Source: Sphingomonas gilva
Lineage (GTDB): Bacteria; Pseudomonadota; Alphaproteobacteria; Sphingomonadales; Sphingomonadaceae
DNA: 64,000 nucleotides
Direction: 5' to 3'
NCBI RefSeq assembly: GCF_003515075.1
Contig: NZ_QWLV01000009.1
Span: forward strand, 1 to 64,000
Made by a program: the position numbers and the translations under genes. The notes under the pieces are model-generated. The model did not search any database. It was not told the DNA's origin and was given only the letters and a program-made list of their open reading frames with translations. Below are positions 14,989 through 25,656 of this stretch, in pieces (position 1 is the stretch's first letter; every line of letters begins with the position of its first letter).

Positions 14989-16226
14989 TCTCCAGGCGAT
15001 CGATGATCGGTGCCGGCCTGGCGCTCCCCTTCGCCGCGAAGGCATTCCCGCAGGAAATCGACACCAGCGGCCTGTCGAACATCACCGCCGCCGTCCATCC
15101 AATCGGCCTGGCCGAGCGGCGGGCGCGGCTGGAGCGCGCGCAGGCGCTGATGGCCGAGCACGGCATCGGCGCGATCCTGGTCGAACCCGGCGCCAGCCTG
15201 GTCTATTTCACCGGCGTGCGCTGGGGCCGCAGCGAGCGGCTGACCGCCGCGGTGATCCCGGCGAAGGGCAAGCCGGTGATCGTCACGCCCTTTTTCGAAC
15301 GGCCCTCGGTCGAGGAATCGCTGGGCATCGACGCCGATATCCGCGTCTGGCAGGAGCATGAGGACCCGCTGACCGTAGTCGCGGGCGTGCTGCGCGATCG
15401 CGACGTTGCGGCAAAGCCCGTCGGCGTCGAGGAGACCGTCCGTTTCTTCGCCGTCGATGGTCTGCGCAAGGTGCTGCCGAGGGTCGAGATCGTCTCCGCC
15501 AACCCCGTCGTGCGCGGCTGCCGCATGATCAAGTCCGCCGCGGAGATCGCGCTGATGCAGGCGGCGACCAACGTCACCATCGCCGCCTACAAATGGATCT
15601 ACCCGCGTATCCGTGAAGGGATGACGCCGCGCGAGATCGGCGCGCTGATGTCCGCGGCCACCCGCGCGCTGGGCGGCAGTCCCGAGTTCAACCTGATCCT
15701 GCTTGGCGAGGCGGCCGCCTATCCGCACGGCACCGGCAAGCCCCAGGCGGTGCGCGAGGGGGAGGTCGTGTTGATGGACTGCGGCTGCAGCGTCCACGAC
15801 TATGAATCGGACGTGTCGCGCACCTTCGTTCCAGGCGCCGCTCCGGCCGAAGTCCGCCGCGTGTGGGATCTGGTCGCGGAAGGCCAGCAGGTCGCCTTCC
15901 GCGCCGCGCGCATCGGCCGGCCCGCCGGATCGGTCGACGATGCCGTGCGCGCCTTCTATCTCAAGCACGGCTTCGGTCCGGACTATGCGCTTCCCGGCCT
16001 GTCGCACCGCACCGGCCACGGCATCGGCATGGACGGCCACGAACCGGTCAATTTCGTCCGCGGCGAGACGACGAAGCTCGCCCTCGGCATGTGCTTCTCC
16101 AACGAGCCGGGCCTCTACCTCCCCGGCATGTTCGGCGTCCGCCTGGAGGACTGCCTGCATATGGCGGCAGCCGGCCCGCAATGGTTCTCCACCCCGCCCA
16201 AATCGCTCGACGCTCCGTTCGGTTGA
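14985..16226 (+). CDS. M24 family metallopeptidase (Xaa-Pro dipeptidase-like), Tat-type signal
   Basis: The 413-aa protein starts MISRRSMIGAGLALPFAAKA, a twin-arginine-like signal peptide, so export is likely. A creatinase-like N-domain is followed by the pita-bread domain. Metal ligands are visible in MDCGCSVHDYESDVSRTF (two Asp), HRTGHGIGMDGHE (His), NEPGLYLPG and GVRLEDC (two Glu). M24 enzymes remove N-terminal residues, often next to proline. The start overlaps the symporter stop by four bases (ATGA). Exported peptidase plus acidic-substrate importer suggests use of external peptides, which is inference. Confidence 0.9.
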   Translation: MISRRSMIGAGLALPFAAKAFPQEIDTSGLSNITAAVHPIGLAERRARLERAQALMAEHGIGAILVEPGASLVYFTGVRWGRSERLTAAVIPAKGKPVIVTPFFERPSVEESLGIDADIRVWQEHEDPLTVVAGVLRDRDVAAKPVGVEETVRFFAVDGLRKVLPRVEIVSANPVVRGCRMIKSAAEIALMQAATNVTIAAYKWIYPRIREGMTPREIGALMSAATRALGGSPEFNLILLGEAAAYPHGTGKPQAVREGEVVLMDCGCSVHDYESDVSRTFVPGAAPAEVRRVWDLVAEGQQVAFRAARIGRPAGSVDDAVRAFYLKHGFGPDYALPGLSHRTGHGIGMDGHEPVNFVRGETTKLALGMCFSNEPGLYLPGMFGVRLEDCLHMAAAGPQWFSTPPKSLDAPFG

Positions 16227-16266
16227 TGTTCTTGGCAAGCCGCATGTCCGCGATTAGATCGCACGC

Positions 16267-18921
16267 ATGAGCTCGACCAACGACATCCGCCGTTCCTTCC
16301 TCGATTATTTCGAGAGCGCCGGGCATGCCCGCGTGCCGTCCGCCCCGCTGGTGCCGCACAACGATCCGACGCTCATGTTCGTCAATGCGGGCATGGTGCC
16401 GTTCAAGAACGTCTTCACCGGCCTTGAAACGCGCCCCTATTCGACTGCGGTGTCGAGCCAGAAGTGCGTCCGCGCCGGCGGCAAGCACAACGATCTCGAC
16501 AATGTCGGCTACACCGCCCGGCATCATACCTTCTTCGAAATGCTGGGCAATTTCAGCTTCGGCGACTATTTCAAGGAACAGGCGATCACGCACGCCTGGA
16601 CGCTGCTGACCAAGGTCTGGGGCCTGGCCCCGGAGAAGCTGACCGCTACGGTCTATCACACCGACGATCAGGCGTTCGATCTGTGGAAGAAGATCGCCGG
16701 GCTTCCGGAAAGCCGCATCATCCGCATCGCGACCAAGGACAATTTCTGGGCGATGGGCGCGGACGGGCCGTGCGGGCCGTGTTCGGAAATCTTCTACGAT
16801 CATGGCGATCACATTCCAGGCGGCCCTCCTGGCAGCCCGGATGAGGACGGCGACCGGTTCGTCGAAATCTGGAATCTCGTCTTCATGCAGTTTCTGCAGG
16901 AGAGTGATGAGATCATCGGCGATCTGCCGCGTCCGTCGATCGACACCGGCATGGGGCTGGAGCGCGTCGCGGCGGTGCTGCAGGGCGTCCACGACAATTA
17001 CGACACCGACACCTTCAAGGCGCTGATCGCCGAAAGCGGCGCGCTGACCCATACCCCAACCACCGGACGCACCCAGGCGAGCCACCGCGTGATCGCCGAT
17101 CATCTGCGCTCGTCGGGTTTTCTCGTCGCGGACGGCGTGCTGCCGGCGAACGAGGGCCGCGGCTATGTGCTGCGCCGGATCATGCGCCGGGCGATGCGCC
17201 ATGCGCGCCTGCTGGGCGCGAAGGATCCGCTTATGCACCGGCTGGTGCCGAGCCTGGTCGCAGAGATGGGCGCGGCCTATCCGGAGCTGGTCCGCGCCCA
17301 GCCGCTGATCGAGGCCACCTTGCTGCAGGAGGAGACGCGCTTCCGCCAGACGCTCGACCGCGGGCTCAAGCTGCTCGACGAGGCGACCGAGGGGCTGGGA
17401 GAGGGCGGCACGCTGCCCGGCGAAACGGCGTTCAAGCTCTACGACACCTATGGTTTCCCCTATGACCTGACCGAGGATGCGCTGCGCGCACAGGGTCTGC
17501 ACGTCGATCGCGCCGGTTTCGATGCGGCGATGGCCGAGCAGAAGCGTGCGGCGCGCGCCGCGTGGAAGGGATCGGGAGCCAAAGCCAGCGACGATCTGTG
17601 GTTCGACATCGCCGAGGAAGCAGGCGGCACCGAGTTCACCGGCTATACCTCGACCGAAGGCGAGGGGCAGGTGGTCGCGCTTGTCAAGGACGGCGCGCTG
17701 GTGGAGCGGCTGGCTGACGGCGACGAGGGTGTCGTGTTGACCAACCAGACACCCTTCTATGGCGAGAGCGGCGGCCAGATGGGCGACGCGGGCGCGATCA
17801 GCAATGACAAGGGCTTGCGTGCAACTGTTGCCGACACGTCGAAACCACTGGGCCGGCTGCACGCCATGCATGCGAGGATCGAGGCGGGTGAGATCGCGAT
17901 GGGCGACACCGTCCACCTCGCGATCGACGTCGCGCGCCGCGACATGCTGCGCGCCAACCATTCGGCGACGCATCTGCTGCACGCGGCGCTGCGCGAGCGC
18001 CTGGGCGGGCACGTCACGCAGAAGGGCAGCCTGGTCGCGCCCGATCGGCTGCGCTTCGATTTCTCGCACCCCAATGCCCTGACCGCGCAGCAGATCGCCG
18101 ATATAGAGGCGGACGTAAACCGCGAGATCCGCGGCAACGAGGATGTCGTCACCCGGCTGATGACCCCGGACGACGCCGTCGCCGCTGGCGCGCTGGCGCT
18201 GTTCGGCGAGAAATATGGCGACGAAGTGCGCGTGCTTTCGATGGGCGCGCTCGCCGATAAACATTATTCGGTCGAGCTGTGCGGCGGCACGCATGTCCGC
18301 GCGCTGGGCGATATCGCGCTGTTCAAGATCGTCAGTGAGAGCGCCGTATCCAGCGGCGTCCGCAGGATCGAGGCGTTGACCGGCGAGGCCGCGCGGCAAT
18401 GGCTGAACGGTCGGGACGAACGGCTGAAGGAAATCGCCGCGACGCTCAAGGCCTCGCCCGAGGAGGCCGCCGCTCGCGTTGCGACGCTCGTTGAAGACCG
18501 GCGCCGGCTGGAGCGCGAATTGGCCGACGCGAAGAAGGCGCTGGCGATGGGCGGCGGCAAGGCGACGGATGCGGCCGGGCCGGAGGATATCGGCGGTGTC
18601 GCGTTCCTCGGTCAGGTGGTCGACGGACTCGATCCCAAGGGTCTGCGCGGCGCGGTCGACGAGATGAAGCAGCGTATCGGATCAGGCGTCGCGGCGCTGG
18701 TCGCGGTCAACGAAGGCCGCGCCTCGGTCGCCGTCGGCGTGACCGACGATCTGGTGGCGAGCCGCAGCGCGGTCGACCTGGTCAAGCGCGCAGTCGCTGC
18801 TTTGGGCGGTCAGGGCGGCGGCGGCCGGCCTGACATGGCGCAGGGCGGCGGGCCCGATGGAGCCAAGGCTTCCGACGCGATCGCGGCGGTGCGCGAGGCT
18901 TTGGAGACGGTGGGGGCTTAG
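16267..18921 (+). CDS. alaS: Alanyl-tRNA synthetase
   Basis: The 884-aa class II synthetase has four parts: the aminoacylation domain (motif with [18 protein letters not shown]; motif 3 near [13 protein letters not shown]), the tRNA-recognition helical region, the editing domain (zinc ligands in [12 protein letters not shown] and [11 protein letters not shown]), and the C-Ala domain with the usual glycine-rich end ([15 protein letters not shown]). Length and motifs are complete. It charges tRNA-Ala and hydrolyses mischarged Ser and Gly. A palindromic repeat (18935-19026) directly follows the stop and may act as its transcript end. Confidence 0.98.
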   Translation: MSSTNDIRRSFLDYFESAGHARVPSAPLVPHNDPTLMFVNAGMVPFKNVFTGLETRPYSTAVSSQKCVRAGGKHNDLDNVGYTARHHTFFEMLGNFSFGDYFKEQAITHAWTLLTKVWGLAPEKLTATVYHTDDQAFDLWKKIAGLPESRIIRIATKDNFWAMGADGPCGPCSEIFYDHGDHIPGGPPGSPDEDGDRFVEIWNLVFMQFLQESDEIIGDLPRPSIDTGMGLERVAAVLQGVHDNYDTDTFKALIAESGALTHTPTTGRTQASHRVIADHLRSSGFLVADGVLPANEGRGYVLRRIMRRAMRHARLLGAKDPLMHRLVPSLVAEMGAAYPELVRAQPLIEATLLQEETRFRQTLDRGLKLLDEATEGLGEGGTLPGETAFKLYDTYGFPYDLTEDALRAQGLHVDRAGFDAAMAEQKRAARAAWKGSGAKASDDLWFDIAEEAGGTEFTGYTSTEGEGQVVALVKDGALVERLADGDEGVVLTNQTPFYGESGGQMGDAGAISNDKGLRATVADTSKPLGRLHAMHARIEAGEIAMGDTVHLAIDVARRDMLRANHSATHLLHAALRERLGGHVTQKGSLVAPDRLRFDFSHPNALTAQQIADIEADVNREIRGNEDVVTRLMTPDDAVAAGALALFGEKYGDEVRVLSMGALADKHYSVELCGGTHVRALGDIALFKIVSESAVSSGVRRIEALTGEAARQWLNGRDERLKEIAATLKASPEEAAARVATLVEDRRRLERELADAKKALAMGGGKATDAAGPEDIGGVAFLGQVVDGLDPKGLRGAVDEMKQRIGSGVAALVAVNEGRASVAVGVTDDLVASRSAVDLVKRAVAALGGQGGGGRPDMAQGGGPDGAKASDAIAAVREALETVGA

Positions 18922-18934
18922 CACCCCATCCCTC

Positions 18935-19026
18935 CGTCACCCCGGACTTGTTCCGGCGTCCATCTCTCCACATGAACGGGCCGAGCTTGGGGCACGATGG
19001 ACCCCGGAACAGGTCCGGGGTGACGG
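18935..19026. repeat. Sphingomonad-type palindromic repeat, copy 2
   Basis: CCGTCACCCCGGACTTGTTC at the left is matched by the inverted GAACAGGTCCGGGGTGACGG at the right, with about 50 bases between. It lies between the convergent alaS and eda genes and could fold as a bidirectional terminator. It is the intact counterpart of 2215-2328. Confidence 0.75.
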
Positions 19027-19034
19027 GTTGAGAG

Positions 19035-19637
19035 TCAGGCGCCCAAACGCACCGCAGCCTTTGCTCGTTCGGTGACCTCTTCCATGCTCCCGCCGGTGAT
19101 CCAGCTGCCGCCAACGCACAGCACCGGATCGAACGCCAGCCATTCGGGCGCGGTCGCCTGGGTGATGCCGCCGGTGGGGCAGAAGCGCGCTTCGTAGAAG
19201 GGTGCGGCCAGCGCCTTCAACGCCTTCAGCCCGCCAGCGGCTTCGGCGGGGAAGAATTTGAAGCGATTCAGCCCCAGTTCCATGCCACGCATGATGTCGC
19301 CGGCATTGGCGACTCCGGGCAGATAGGGCACGCCGCTTTCGACGATCACGTCGCCCAGCCGCTGCGTCAGGCCGGGGGAGACGATGAACTCCGCCCCCGC
19401 GTCCACGGCTTGCGCGAACTGGTCTTCGCGCACCACCGTGCCTGCGCCGACGATCGCGCCCTCGACCGTCTTCATCTCGCGAATCACGTCGAGCGCGGCG
19501 GCCGTGCGCAGCGTCACTTCGAGCACGCGCAAGCCGCCCGCGACCAATGCTTCCGCGAGCGGGCGGGCGGTGGCGGCGTCTTCCACCACCAGCACCGGAA
19601 TTACCGGCGCGGTTCGCATGATCTGATCGATACTCAC
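19035..19637 (-). CDS. eda: 2-dehydro-3-deoxy-phosphogluconate (KDPG) aldolase
   Basis: The 200-aa TIM-barrel class I aldolase splits KDPG into pyruvate and glyceraldehyde-3-phosphate, the last step of the Entner-Doudoroff pathway. Motifs: LEVTLRT (catalytic Glu), GAGTVVREDQ, SPGLTQ, and RFKFFPAEAAGG with the Schiff-base Lys; PTGGIT binds phosphate. I choose the GTG at 19637, which overlaps the glk stop as GTGA. An ATG at 19619 (MRTAPVIPVL) is the alternative. It is the last gene of the minus-strand operon and ends against the repeat that follows alaS. Confidence 0.95.
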   Translation of the reverse strand: MSIDQIMRTAPVIPVLVVEDAATARPLAEALVAGGLRVLEVTLRTAAALDVIREMKTVEGAIVGAGTVVREDQFAQAVDAGAEFIVSPGLTQRLGDVIVESGVPYLPGVANAGDIMRGMELGLNRFKFFPAEAAGGLKALKALAAPFYEARFCPTGGITQATAPEWLAFDPVLCVGGSWITGGSMEEVTERAKAAVRLGA

Positions 19638-20602
19638 TTGGCGAACTCCTGCGCATAGGCGGCCGCGGCGCCGTAGAGGCCCGGCTGGGGATGGGTGATG
19701 AGCTTCACCGGGATGGTCGACATAAGCGACTGAAAGCGCCCCTTGGCGACGAAGCGGTTGGCGAAGCCGGATTGCTTGAGCGCGTCCTTGATCCTGAGAC
19801 CGAGGCCGCCGGCGATGACGACGCCCTTCGGGCCGTGCGCCAGCGCCAGATCGCCGGCGACCGCGCCTAGCGCGAGGCAGAACCGGTCGAGCGCGGCCGC
19901 CGCCAGGCTGTCGGTTCCCTCCAGCGCCATGCCCCACAAAGTCTTGTCGTCCACCTGCCGCACCGCGCGGCCCTCGATCGAGGCGAGCGCCTCATAGATT
20001 GCGATGATCCCCGGCCCGGCGCAGATGCGTTCCACCGACACGCGCGTATAGCTCTTGCGCAGCCGGGCGAGGATCGCGTCCTCCAGCTTGTCGAGCGGGG
20101 CGAAATCCATGTGCCCGCCCTCGGTCTCGATCACATGATAGCCATGGCCGGTGCGCAGCACCTGCGCGACGCCGAGCCCGGTGCCGGGGCCGCAGACGGT
20201 GATCGATCCGCGATCGGGGAAGGCCTTGTCCGGGCCGCACAGATGCTCGAAATGCTCGGGCCCTACCTGAGCCACGGCATGGCCGACCGCGCCGAAATCG
20301 TTGATCAGGACATGGCTGTCGAGGTTGAGCTTGGAGGGGATCAGCGCGGGGCGGATCACCCAGGGATTGTTGGTCAGCTTGATCAATTCGCCCGAGATCG
20401 GCGAAGCGACCGCGATCGCGCCCGCGCGCGGCAGCGGCCGGCCGAGCGTTTCGCCGAACGCCTCCCAGGCGAGTTGCAGGCTGCCATGCTCGGCGGTCTT
20501 CATCGTCACCGGTTCGCTCAGCGAAGCGACGCGCCCCTCCGCCACGTCAGCGATGGCGAAGCGGGCATGGGTGCCGCCGATATCGACGGATACGATTTCC
20601 AT
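19634..20602 (-). CDS. glk: Glucokinase
   Basis: The 322-aa proteobacterial-type glucokinase has an ASKHA fold. Motifs: DIGGTHARFA (phosphate-1), LINDFGAVGHAV with the catalytic Asp, CGPGTGLGVAQV (phosphate-2), ETEGGHMDFAP, and GGLGLRIKDAL near the end. It phosphorylates glucose to glucose-6-phosphate, the substrate of Zwf encoded upstream in the same run. It overlaps eda by four bases, and is separated from edd by a C/T-rich palindromic repeat of about 100 bases, which could set relative expression. Confidence 0.96.
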   Translation of the reverse strand: MEIVSVDIGGTHARFAIADVAEGRVASLSEPVTMKTAEHGSLQLAWEAFGETLGRPLPRAGAIAVASPISGELIKLTNNPWVIRPALIPSKLNLDSHVLINDFGAVGHAVAQVGPEHFEHLCGPDKAFPDRGSITVCGPGTGLGVAQVLRTGHGYHVIETEGGHMDFAPLDKLEDAILARLRKSYTRVSVERICAGPGIIAIYEALASIEGRAVRQVDDKTLWGMALEGTDSLAAAALDRFCLALGAVAGDLALAHGPKGVVIAGGLGLRIKDALKQSGFANRFVAKGRFQSLMSTIPVKLITHPQPGLYGAAAAYAQEFAK

Positions 20603-20606
20603 TTAA

Positions 20607-20708
20607 CTCCCTCTCCCCTTCAGGGGAGAGGGTCGGGGAGAGGGGCCCGTCACCACCGTCTCGCACTTCCCCTCTCCCAACCCTCTCTCCCCCCGAAAGG
20701 GGGAGGGA
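20607..20708. repeat. C/T-rich double-hairpin repeat between edd and glk
   Basis: Left hairpin CTCTCCCCT/AGGGGAGAG (20611-20630) and right hairpin CTCCCCC/GGGGGAG around GAAA (about 20686-20705). It is the same class as the 990-1142 region. Being inside an operon, it may stabilise or attenuate the message. Confidence 0.65.
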
Positions 20709-20713
20709 ACAGT

Positions 20714-22534
20714 TCACAATCCAGCCTCCGCCAACATTGCCGAGGCGCCCCTCTCGGCTTCGTCGCAATGGTTGCGCAGCATGGCGAACAGTTCGCGGCC
20801 GGTGCCGTCGGCGGCTACGGGCGCCGGGGCGAAGGGGCGGGCCGCCCATTCGTCCGCGGGCACCAGCGCCTCCAGCACGCCTTCGACCGCGCAGACGCGG
20901 ACGATGTCGCCGTCGATCACCTTGCCCAGCGGCCCGCCGCCCAGCGCTTCGGGGCTGGTGTGGATGGCGCAGGGCACCTTGCCGCTCGCGCCCGACATGC
21001 GGCCATCGGTGACGAGCGCGACGCGGAAGCCGCGATTCTGCAGCACGCCGAGCGGCGGGGTCAGCTTGTGCAGTTCGGGCATGCCGTTGGCGCGGGGACC
21101 CTGATAGCGGACGACGACGACGACGTCGCGATCCAGCTCGCCGCGCTTGAACGCTTCCTGCACCGATATCTGATCGTGGAACACGCGCGCGGGCGCCTCG
21201 ATTGTCCAGCGATCGCGTTCGACCGCCGAGACCTTGATGCAGGCGCGGCCGAGATTGCCGGCCAGAATGCGAAAGCCCCCTTCGGGCGAGAAGGGATCGG
21301 CAAGCGTGCGGACGATGGTCGAATCGCCGCTTTCGGCGGGCAACTCGGGCCAGGCGAGCGCATCGCTTTCGATCACCGGCTTGCGCGTATAGGCGCCCAG
21401 GTCGCCGTCGGCGATGGTCAGGATGTCGCGGTGGAGCAGCCCGCCCGACAACAGCTCGCGGATGACGAACGGTGGCCCGCCGGCATCCTCGAACGCGTTC
21501 ACATCGGCCGATCCGTTGGGATAGACGCGCGCCAGCAGCGGCACGACCTTGGACAGGCGGTCGAAATCCTCCCAGTCGATCGCCACGCCCGCGGCGCGCG
21601 CGATGGCGGGCAGGTGGATCAGATGGTTGGTCGATCCGCCGGTGGCGAGCAGCACCACCGCCGCGTTGACGATGGCGCGTTCATCCACGCAGAGCCCGAG
21701 CGGGCGGTAATCGTCACCCTTCGCCCCCAGGCCGGCGACGCGGCGCACGGCCTCGCGAGTCAGCTCCTGGCGCAGCTTGGTCTGCGGATTGGCGAAGGCG
21801 GCGCCAGGAACATGGAGGCCCATCACCTCCATCATCATCTGGTTGGAATTGGCGGTGCCGTAGAAGGTGCAGGTGCCCTTGCCGTGATAGGCGGCGATCT
21901 CCGCGTCGAGCAGCTCTTCCGCGGTCGCTTTCCCTTCCGCGAAGCGTTCGCGGACCGCCGCCTTTTCCTTGTTGGGCAGGCCGTGACGCATCGGGCCGCC
22001 CGGCACCATCACCATCGGCAGATGGCCGAAGCGGAGCGCGCCGATCAGCAGGCCGGGAACGATCTTGTCGCAAATGCCCAGCAGCAGCGCGCCCTCGAAC
22101 ATGCCGTGGCTCAGCGCTACGGCGGTGGAGAGCGCGATGGTGTCGCGACTGAACAGCGACAGCTCCATGCCCGGATAGCCTTGGGTGACGCCGTCGCACA
22201 TCGCCGGCACGCCGCCCGCGACCTGCGCGGTGACGCCGAACTCGCGCGCCCAGATCTTGATCTGCTCGGGATAGCGATAATAGGTCGCGTGCGCCGACAG
22301 CATGTCGTTGTAAGCGGTGACGATGCCGATGTTCATCGCGCCGCCGAAGCGCATCGCGTCGCGCTGCTCGTCGGTGCCGGCATAGCCGTGCGCCAGATTG
22401 GCGCAGCCGAGCCGGGGGCGATCGACGCCCGAATCGCGCTCGCGGGCGATCAGGTCGAGATAGCGGCCGCGCGATTCCGCCGATGCGGCACGGATGCGCG
22501 CGGTGACCGCTTCGAGCTCGACATGGAGAGTCAT
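20714..22534 (-). CDS. edd: Phosphogluconate dehydratase
   Basis: The 606-aa member of the IlvD/Edd family dehydrates 6-phosphogluconate to KDPG using an iron-sulfur cluster. Cluster-ligand and family segments are visible: [63 protein letters not shown] and [18 protein letters not shown]. Length fits Edd rather than IlvD. Its ATG overlaps the pgl stop by four bases. It is the committing enzyme of the Entner-Doudoroff route encoded by this operon. Confidence 0.97.
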   Translation of the reverse strand: MTLHVELEAVTARIRAASAESRGRYLDLIARERDSGVDRPRLGCANLAHGYAGTDEQRDAMRFGGAMNIGIVTAYNDMLSAHATYYRYPEQIKIWAREFGVTAQVAGGVPAMCDGVTQGYPGMELSLFSRDTIALSTAVALSHGMFEGALLLGICDKIVPGLLIGALRFGHLPMVMVPGGPMRHGLPNKEKAAVRERFAEGKATAEELLDAEIAAYHGKGTCTFYGTANSNQMMMEVMGLHVPGAAFANPQTKLRQELTREAVRRVAGLGAKGDDYRPLGLCVDERAIVNAAVVLLATGGSTNHLIHLPAIARAAGVAIDWEDFDRLSKVVPLLARVYPNGSADVNAFEDAGGPPFVIRELLSGGLLHRDILTIADGDLGAYTRKPVIESDALAWPELPAESGDSTIVRTLADPFSPEGGFRILAGNLGRACIKVSAVERDRWTIEAPARVFHDQISVQEAFKRGELDRDVVVVVRYQGPRANGMPELHKLTPPLGVLQNRGFRVALVTDGRMSGASGKVPCAIHTSPEALGGGPLGKVIDGDIVRVCAVEGVLEALVPADEWAARPFAPAPVAADGTGRELFAMLRNHCDEAERGASAMLAEAGL

Positions 22535-23241
22535 GCGTCCAACCAGTGGATATCGACGGGCAGCTCGGCATCCGACAATACGCGACCGATCGGGAAGGTG
22601 GAGAGCGGCCCTTCGTTGATCGCGCGCTCAACCACCGCCTTCTTCTCCTTGCCGGAAATGGCGATGGCGAGCGCCCGGGCGGAGACGATTGCCGCGCGGC
22701 TCAATGTCACGCGGTCGACCGCCGCTTCGGGCGGCAGCGGATCGGGGCGCACGCCCAGCGCGCGGCGCTCCTTGGGACCGGCCACGGCCTCGTCGAAATC
22801 GGGGCCGGGGAAGATCGAGGCGGTATGCCCGTCCGCGCCGACGCCGAGCAGGCAGAAATCGAGCGGCCAGTGGACGTCCTGCAGCCGCGCATCGGCGGCG
22901 CGCCCGGCGGCCTTGTAATCTTCGGCCGCATCGCTGGTGATCGGGAATACCCGCGCGCCCTTTGCCATGAATATCTTGGCGAGGCCGGTGACGTTCGACA
23001 GCTCGTGACCCATCGGCACAAGCCGGTCGTCGGTCGGGATGATCGTCACCCGCTTCCAGTCGAGCTTCTGCTTCGCCAGCGCCTCATAGGCCGGCCATGG
23101 CGTCCTGCCGCCGCTGAGCGCGATCACCGCCGCGCCGCGCGCGTCGATCGCGCTTTCGATGACGAAGCCCGCATCGCCCGCCACGGCTTCCGCGAACTCA
23201 TCGGCATCGTCATAATCCCACCATTCGATCTCGGTCGTCAT
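22531..23241 (-). CDS. pgl: 6-phosphogluconolactonase
   Basis: The 236-aa DevB/Pgl-type lactonase hydrolyses 6-phosphogluconolactone between Zwf and Edd. Motifs: [15 protein letters not shown] (phosphate binding), [10 protein letters not shown], and [16 protein letters not shown] with the catalytic His. Length is normal. It starts 25 bases after zwf and overlaps edd by ATGA, so its place in the operon follows the order of the reactions. Confidence 0.96.
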   Translation of the reverse strand: MTTEIEWWDYDDADEFAEAVAGDAGFVIESAIDARGAAVIALSGGRTPWPAYEALAKQKLDWKRVTIIPTDDRLVPMGHELSNVTGLAKIFMAKGARVFPITSDAAEDYKAAGRAADARLQDVHWPLDFCLLGVGADGHTASIFPGPDFDEAVAGPKERRALGVRPDPLPPEAAVDRVTLSRAAIVSARALAIAISGKEKKAVVERAINEGPLSTFPIGRVLSDAELPVDIHWLDA

Positions 23242-23266
23242 GGTGTCTCCTTCATGTGTTCATACG

Positions 23267-24724
23267 TCAGTCGTGCCACGTCACGCCGTCGCGCTCGGTG
23301 AGCGCGATGGCCGATGACGGGCCCCAGCTGCCCGCGGCGTAGCTCTTGGGCGTGATCCCGCCCGATTGCCAGCCGGCACGGATCGAATCGATCCAGCTCC
23401 ACTGCGCCTCGACCTCGTCGCGGCGCACGAACAATGTGGGGTCGCCTTCGATCAAGTCCAGCAGCAGCCGTTCGTAGGCGATGCGGCGGCGCGTGCCGGC
23501 GAAGGCGCTCGTCAGCGACAGGTCGAGCGGCACCTCGCGCAGGCGCACGCCCTCGCGGTCCAGCCCCGGCTCCTTCGCCATCACCATCAGCCGGACATAT
23601 TCCTCGGGCTGCAGGCGGATGATCAGCTTGTTGGGCTGCAGCGCGCCGCCACGCTCGGCGAAGATCGAATGCGGCACCGCCTTGAACTGGATATAGATCT
23701 CGGACTGGCGTCTGGGCATACGCTTGCCGGTACGCAGGTAGAAGGGCACGCCCTGCCAGCGCCAATTGTCGATGTGCGCCTTCACGGCGACGAAGGTTTC
23801 GGTCGTGGAGGGCTTGCCCAGCTCTTCCGCATAGCCTGGCACCGGCTGCTGGCCGACCGCGCCTTCCGCATATTGGCCGGTCACGGTGTGCGTCGCGACC
23901 TCTTCCTTGCCGATGGTGCGCAGCGATTGCAGCACCTTGACCTTTTCATTGCGGATCGCCGTCGCGTCGAACTGCGCGGGCGGCTCCATCGCGACGAGCG
24001 CGAGCAGCTGGAGCATGTGGTTCTGCACCATGTCGCGGATCGCGCCGGTATCGTCGTAGAAGCCGGCGCGACCCTCCAGCCCGACCGTCTCGCTGACGGT
24101 GATCTGGACATGGGCGATGCCGTTGGCGTTCCACACCGGCTCGAACATGGTGTTGCCGAACCTGAGCGCCAGGATGTTCTGGACGGTCTCCTTGCCCAGA
24201 TAATGGTCGATGCGGAAGGTGCGATCCTCCGGAAACGCCCTGGCAACCGCATCGTTGATATGGCGCGACGATTCGAGATCATGGCCCAGCGGCTTCTCCA
24301 GGCCGATGCGGACGTTATCGCCCGCCAGGCCTGCCGATTTCAGCCCGGCGATGGTCGGCTCGAACAGCGAGGGCGCGGTCGAGAGGAAGATGGCGAGTCC
24401 GCCCGAGACGTCGCCGATCTTCCTCGCCAGATCGTCGAAGCCCTCGGTCTTCGAGGCGTCGAGCGGCTGGTAGAACAGCCGGTCGAGGAACCCGCCGATA
24501 TGGCTTTCGTCCTTGCGGTCGTCGGGCAGGAACTCGTCGAGCGCCGCCTTGGCGAGATCGCGATAGGCGGCGTCGTCATGGTCCGAACGGGCGGTGGCGT
24601 AGATTTCCAGGCCCTGCGGCAACAGCCCGTCTGCATGGAGGCCGTAGAGCGAGGGCAACAGCATCCGTTTGGCCAGATCGCCCGTCGCGCCGAACAGCAG
24701 CAGCTTGGAAACGGCCTCTCGCAT
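23267..24724 (-). CDS. zwf: Glucose-6-phosphate dehydrogenase
   Basis: The 485-aa NAD(P)+-dependent enzyme opens the oxidative Entner-Doudoroff and pentose-phosphate routes. The Rossmann motif is LFGATGDLAKRMLLPSLY and the active site is FRIDHYLGKETVQNI, where the His abstracts the C1 proton. GLEKPLGHD and FYLRTGKRMPRR are also present. An SD GGGGGAAG lies seven bases before the ATG at 24724. The argC stop is only 14 bases upstream, so readthrough from argC is likely unless a promoter sits inside argC. Confidence 0.97.
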   Translation of the reverse strand: MREAVSKLLLFGATGDLAKRMLLPSLYGLHADGLLPQGLEIYATARSDHDDAAYRDLAKAALDEFLPDDRKDESHIGGFLDRLFYQPLDASKTEGFDDLARKIGDVSGGLAIFLSTAPSLFEPTIAGLKSAGLAGDNVRIGLEKPLGHDLESSRHINDAVARAFPEDRTFRIDHYLGKETVQNILALRFGNTMFEPVWNANGIAHVQITVSETVGLEGRAGFYDDTGAIRDMVQNHMLQLLALVAMEPPAQFDATAIRNEKVKVLQSLRTIGKEEVATHTVTGQYAEGAVGQQPVPGYAEELGKPSTTETFVAVKAHIDNWRWQGVPFYLRTGKRMPRRQSEIYIQFKAVPHSIFAERGGALQPNKLIIRLQPEEYVRLMVMAKEPGLDREGVRLREVPLDLSLTSAFAGTRRRIAYERLLLDLIEGDPTLFVRRDEVEAQWSWIDSIRAGWQSGGITPKSYAAGSWGPSSAIALTERDGVTWHD

Positions 24725-24738
24725 GCGTGTCTTCCCCC

Positions 24739-25656
24739 TCAGAGCCTCAGGCCCGCGGTCTCTTCGAGCCCCGCCATGATGTTGAGCGACTGCACCGCCG
24801 CTCCGGACGCGCCCTTGCCCAGATTGTCGAGCGTCGCGACCAGGCGTGCCTGGCGGCGGTCGTCATTGCCGAACACGCGCAGCGTCATTCGATCGCTGCC
24901 CGCATTCTCCTCGATCCGTACGATATCGGCCTGGTCGCCGTGAACCACCGAAACCAATGCGGCGTCCCTATAAAAACTATCGAGCGCCTCGTGCAGCACG
25001 GTGACCGGCGGCGAATCGACCAGCGGCACCTCGACCACCATCCCGCGATAGGTGCGCACGACGGCTGGGGCGAACAGCGGCGCACGCGACAGTCCGGCGC
25101 GCTCCTGCATCTCCGGCACATGCTTGTGCTGCAGGCCCATCGCATAGGCGCGAAAGGCGGTGTCCTCGCCGCCGCCCTCGAACTCGGCGATCATCGCCTT
25201 GCCGCCGCCCGAATAGCCCGAGACGGCGTTGACGGTGAACGGCGTCGCGGCATCGAGCACCCCGGCGGCGACGAGCGGGGCGACGAGCGCGAGAAAGCCG
25301 GTAGAATAGCAACCCGGATTGCTGACATAGCGGGCGCTTGCGATCGCGGCGCGCTGTCCGGCGGCGAATTCCGGAAAACCGTATACCCAGGCGGGATCGG
25401 TGCGGTGCGCGGTCGATGCGTCGATGAACCGCACCGGCGCGTCGCCGGTCAGCGCCACCGCTTCCCGCGCGGCGTCGTCGGGCAGGCACAATATGGCGAA
25501 GTCGGCGCCCTTGAGCGCACGCTCGCGCGCCGCCGGATCGCGCCGTTCGGCCTCGTCGAGGACGATCAGCGCGATATCGCGCCGTTCGCCCAGCCGTTCA
25601 CGGATTTCGAGACCGGTGGTCCCGTGCGCGCCATCGATGAAGACCCGTGCGGTCAT
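24739..25656 (-). CDS. argC: N-acetyl-gamma-glutamyl-phosphate reductase, short (type 2) form
   Basis: The 305-aa NADPH-dependent reductase makes N-acetylglutamate semialdehyde in arginine synthesis. It has a Rossmann start (VFIDGAHGTTGLEIRERL), FIDASTAHRTDPAWVYGFPE, and the catalytic Cys in SNPGCYSTGFLALV. Length fits the short ArgC class. The start ATG overlaps the stop of the upstream SH3-like ORF by four bases. Its closeness to zwf ties an arginine gene to the Entner-Doudoroff operon. Whether this has a regulatory meaning is unknown. Confidence 0.94.
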   Translation of the reverse strand: MTARVFIDGAHGTTGLEIRERLGERRDIALIVLDEAERRDPAARERALKGADFAILCLPDDAAREAVALTGDAPVRFIDASTAHRTDPAWVYGFPEFAAGQRAAIASARYVSNPGCYSTGFLALVAPLVAAGVLDAATPFTVNAVSGYSGGGKAMIAEFEGGGEDTAFRAYAMGLQHKHVPEMQERAGLSRAPLFAPAVVRTYRGMVVEVPLVDSPPVTVLHEALDSFYRDAALVSVVHGDQADIVRIEENAGSDRMTLRVFGNDDRRQARLVATLDNLGKGASGAAVQSLNIMAGLEETAGLRL

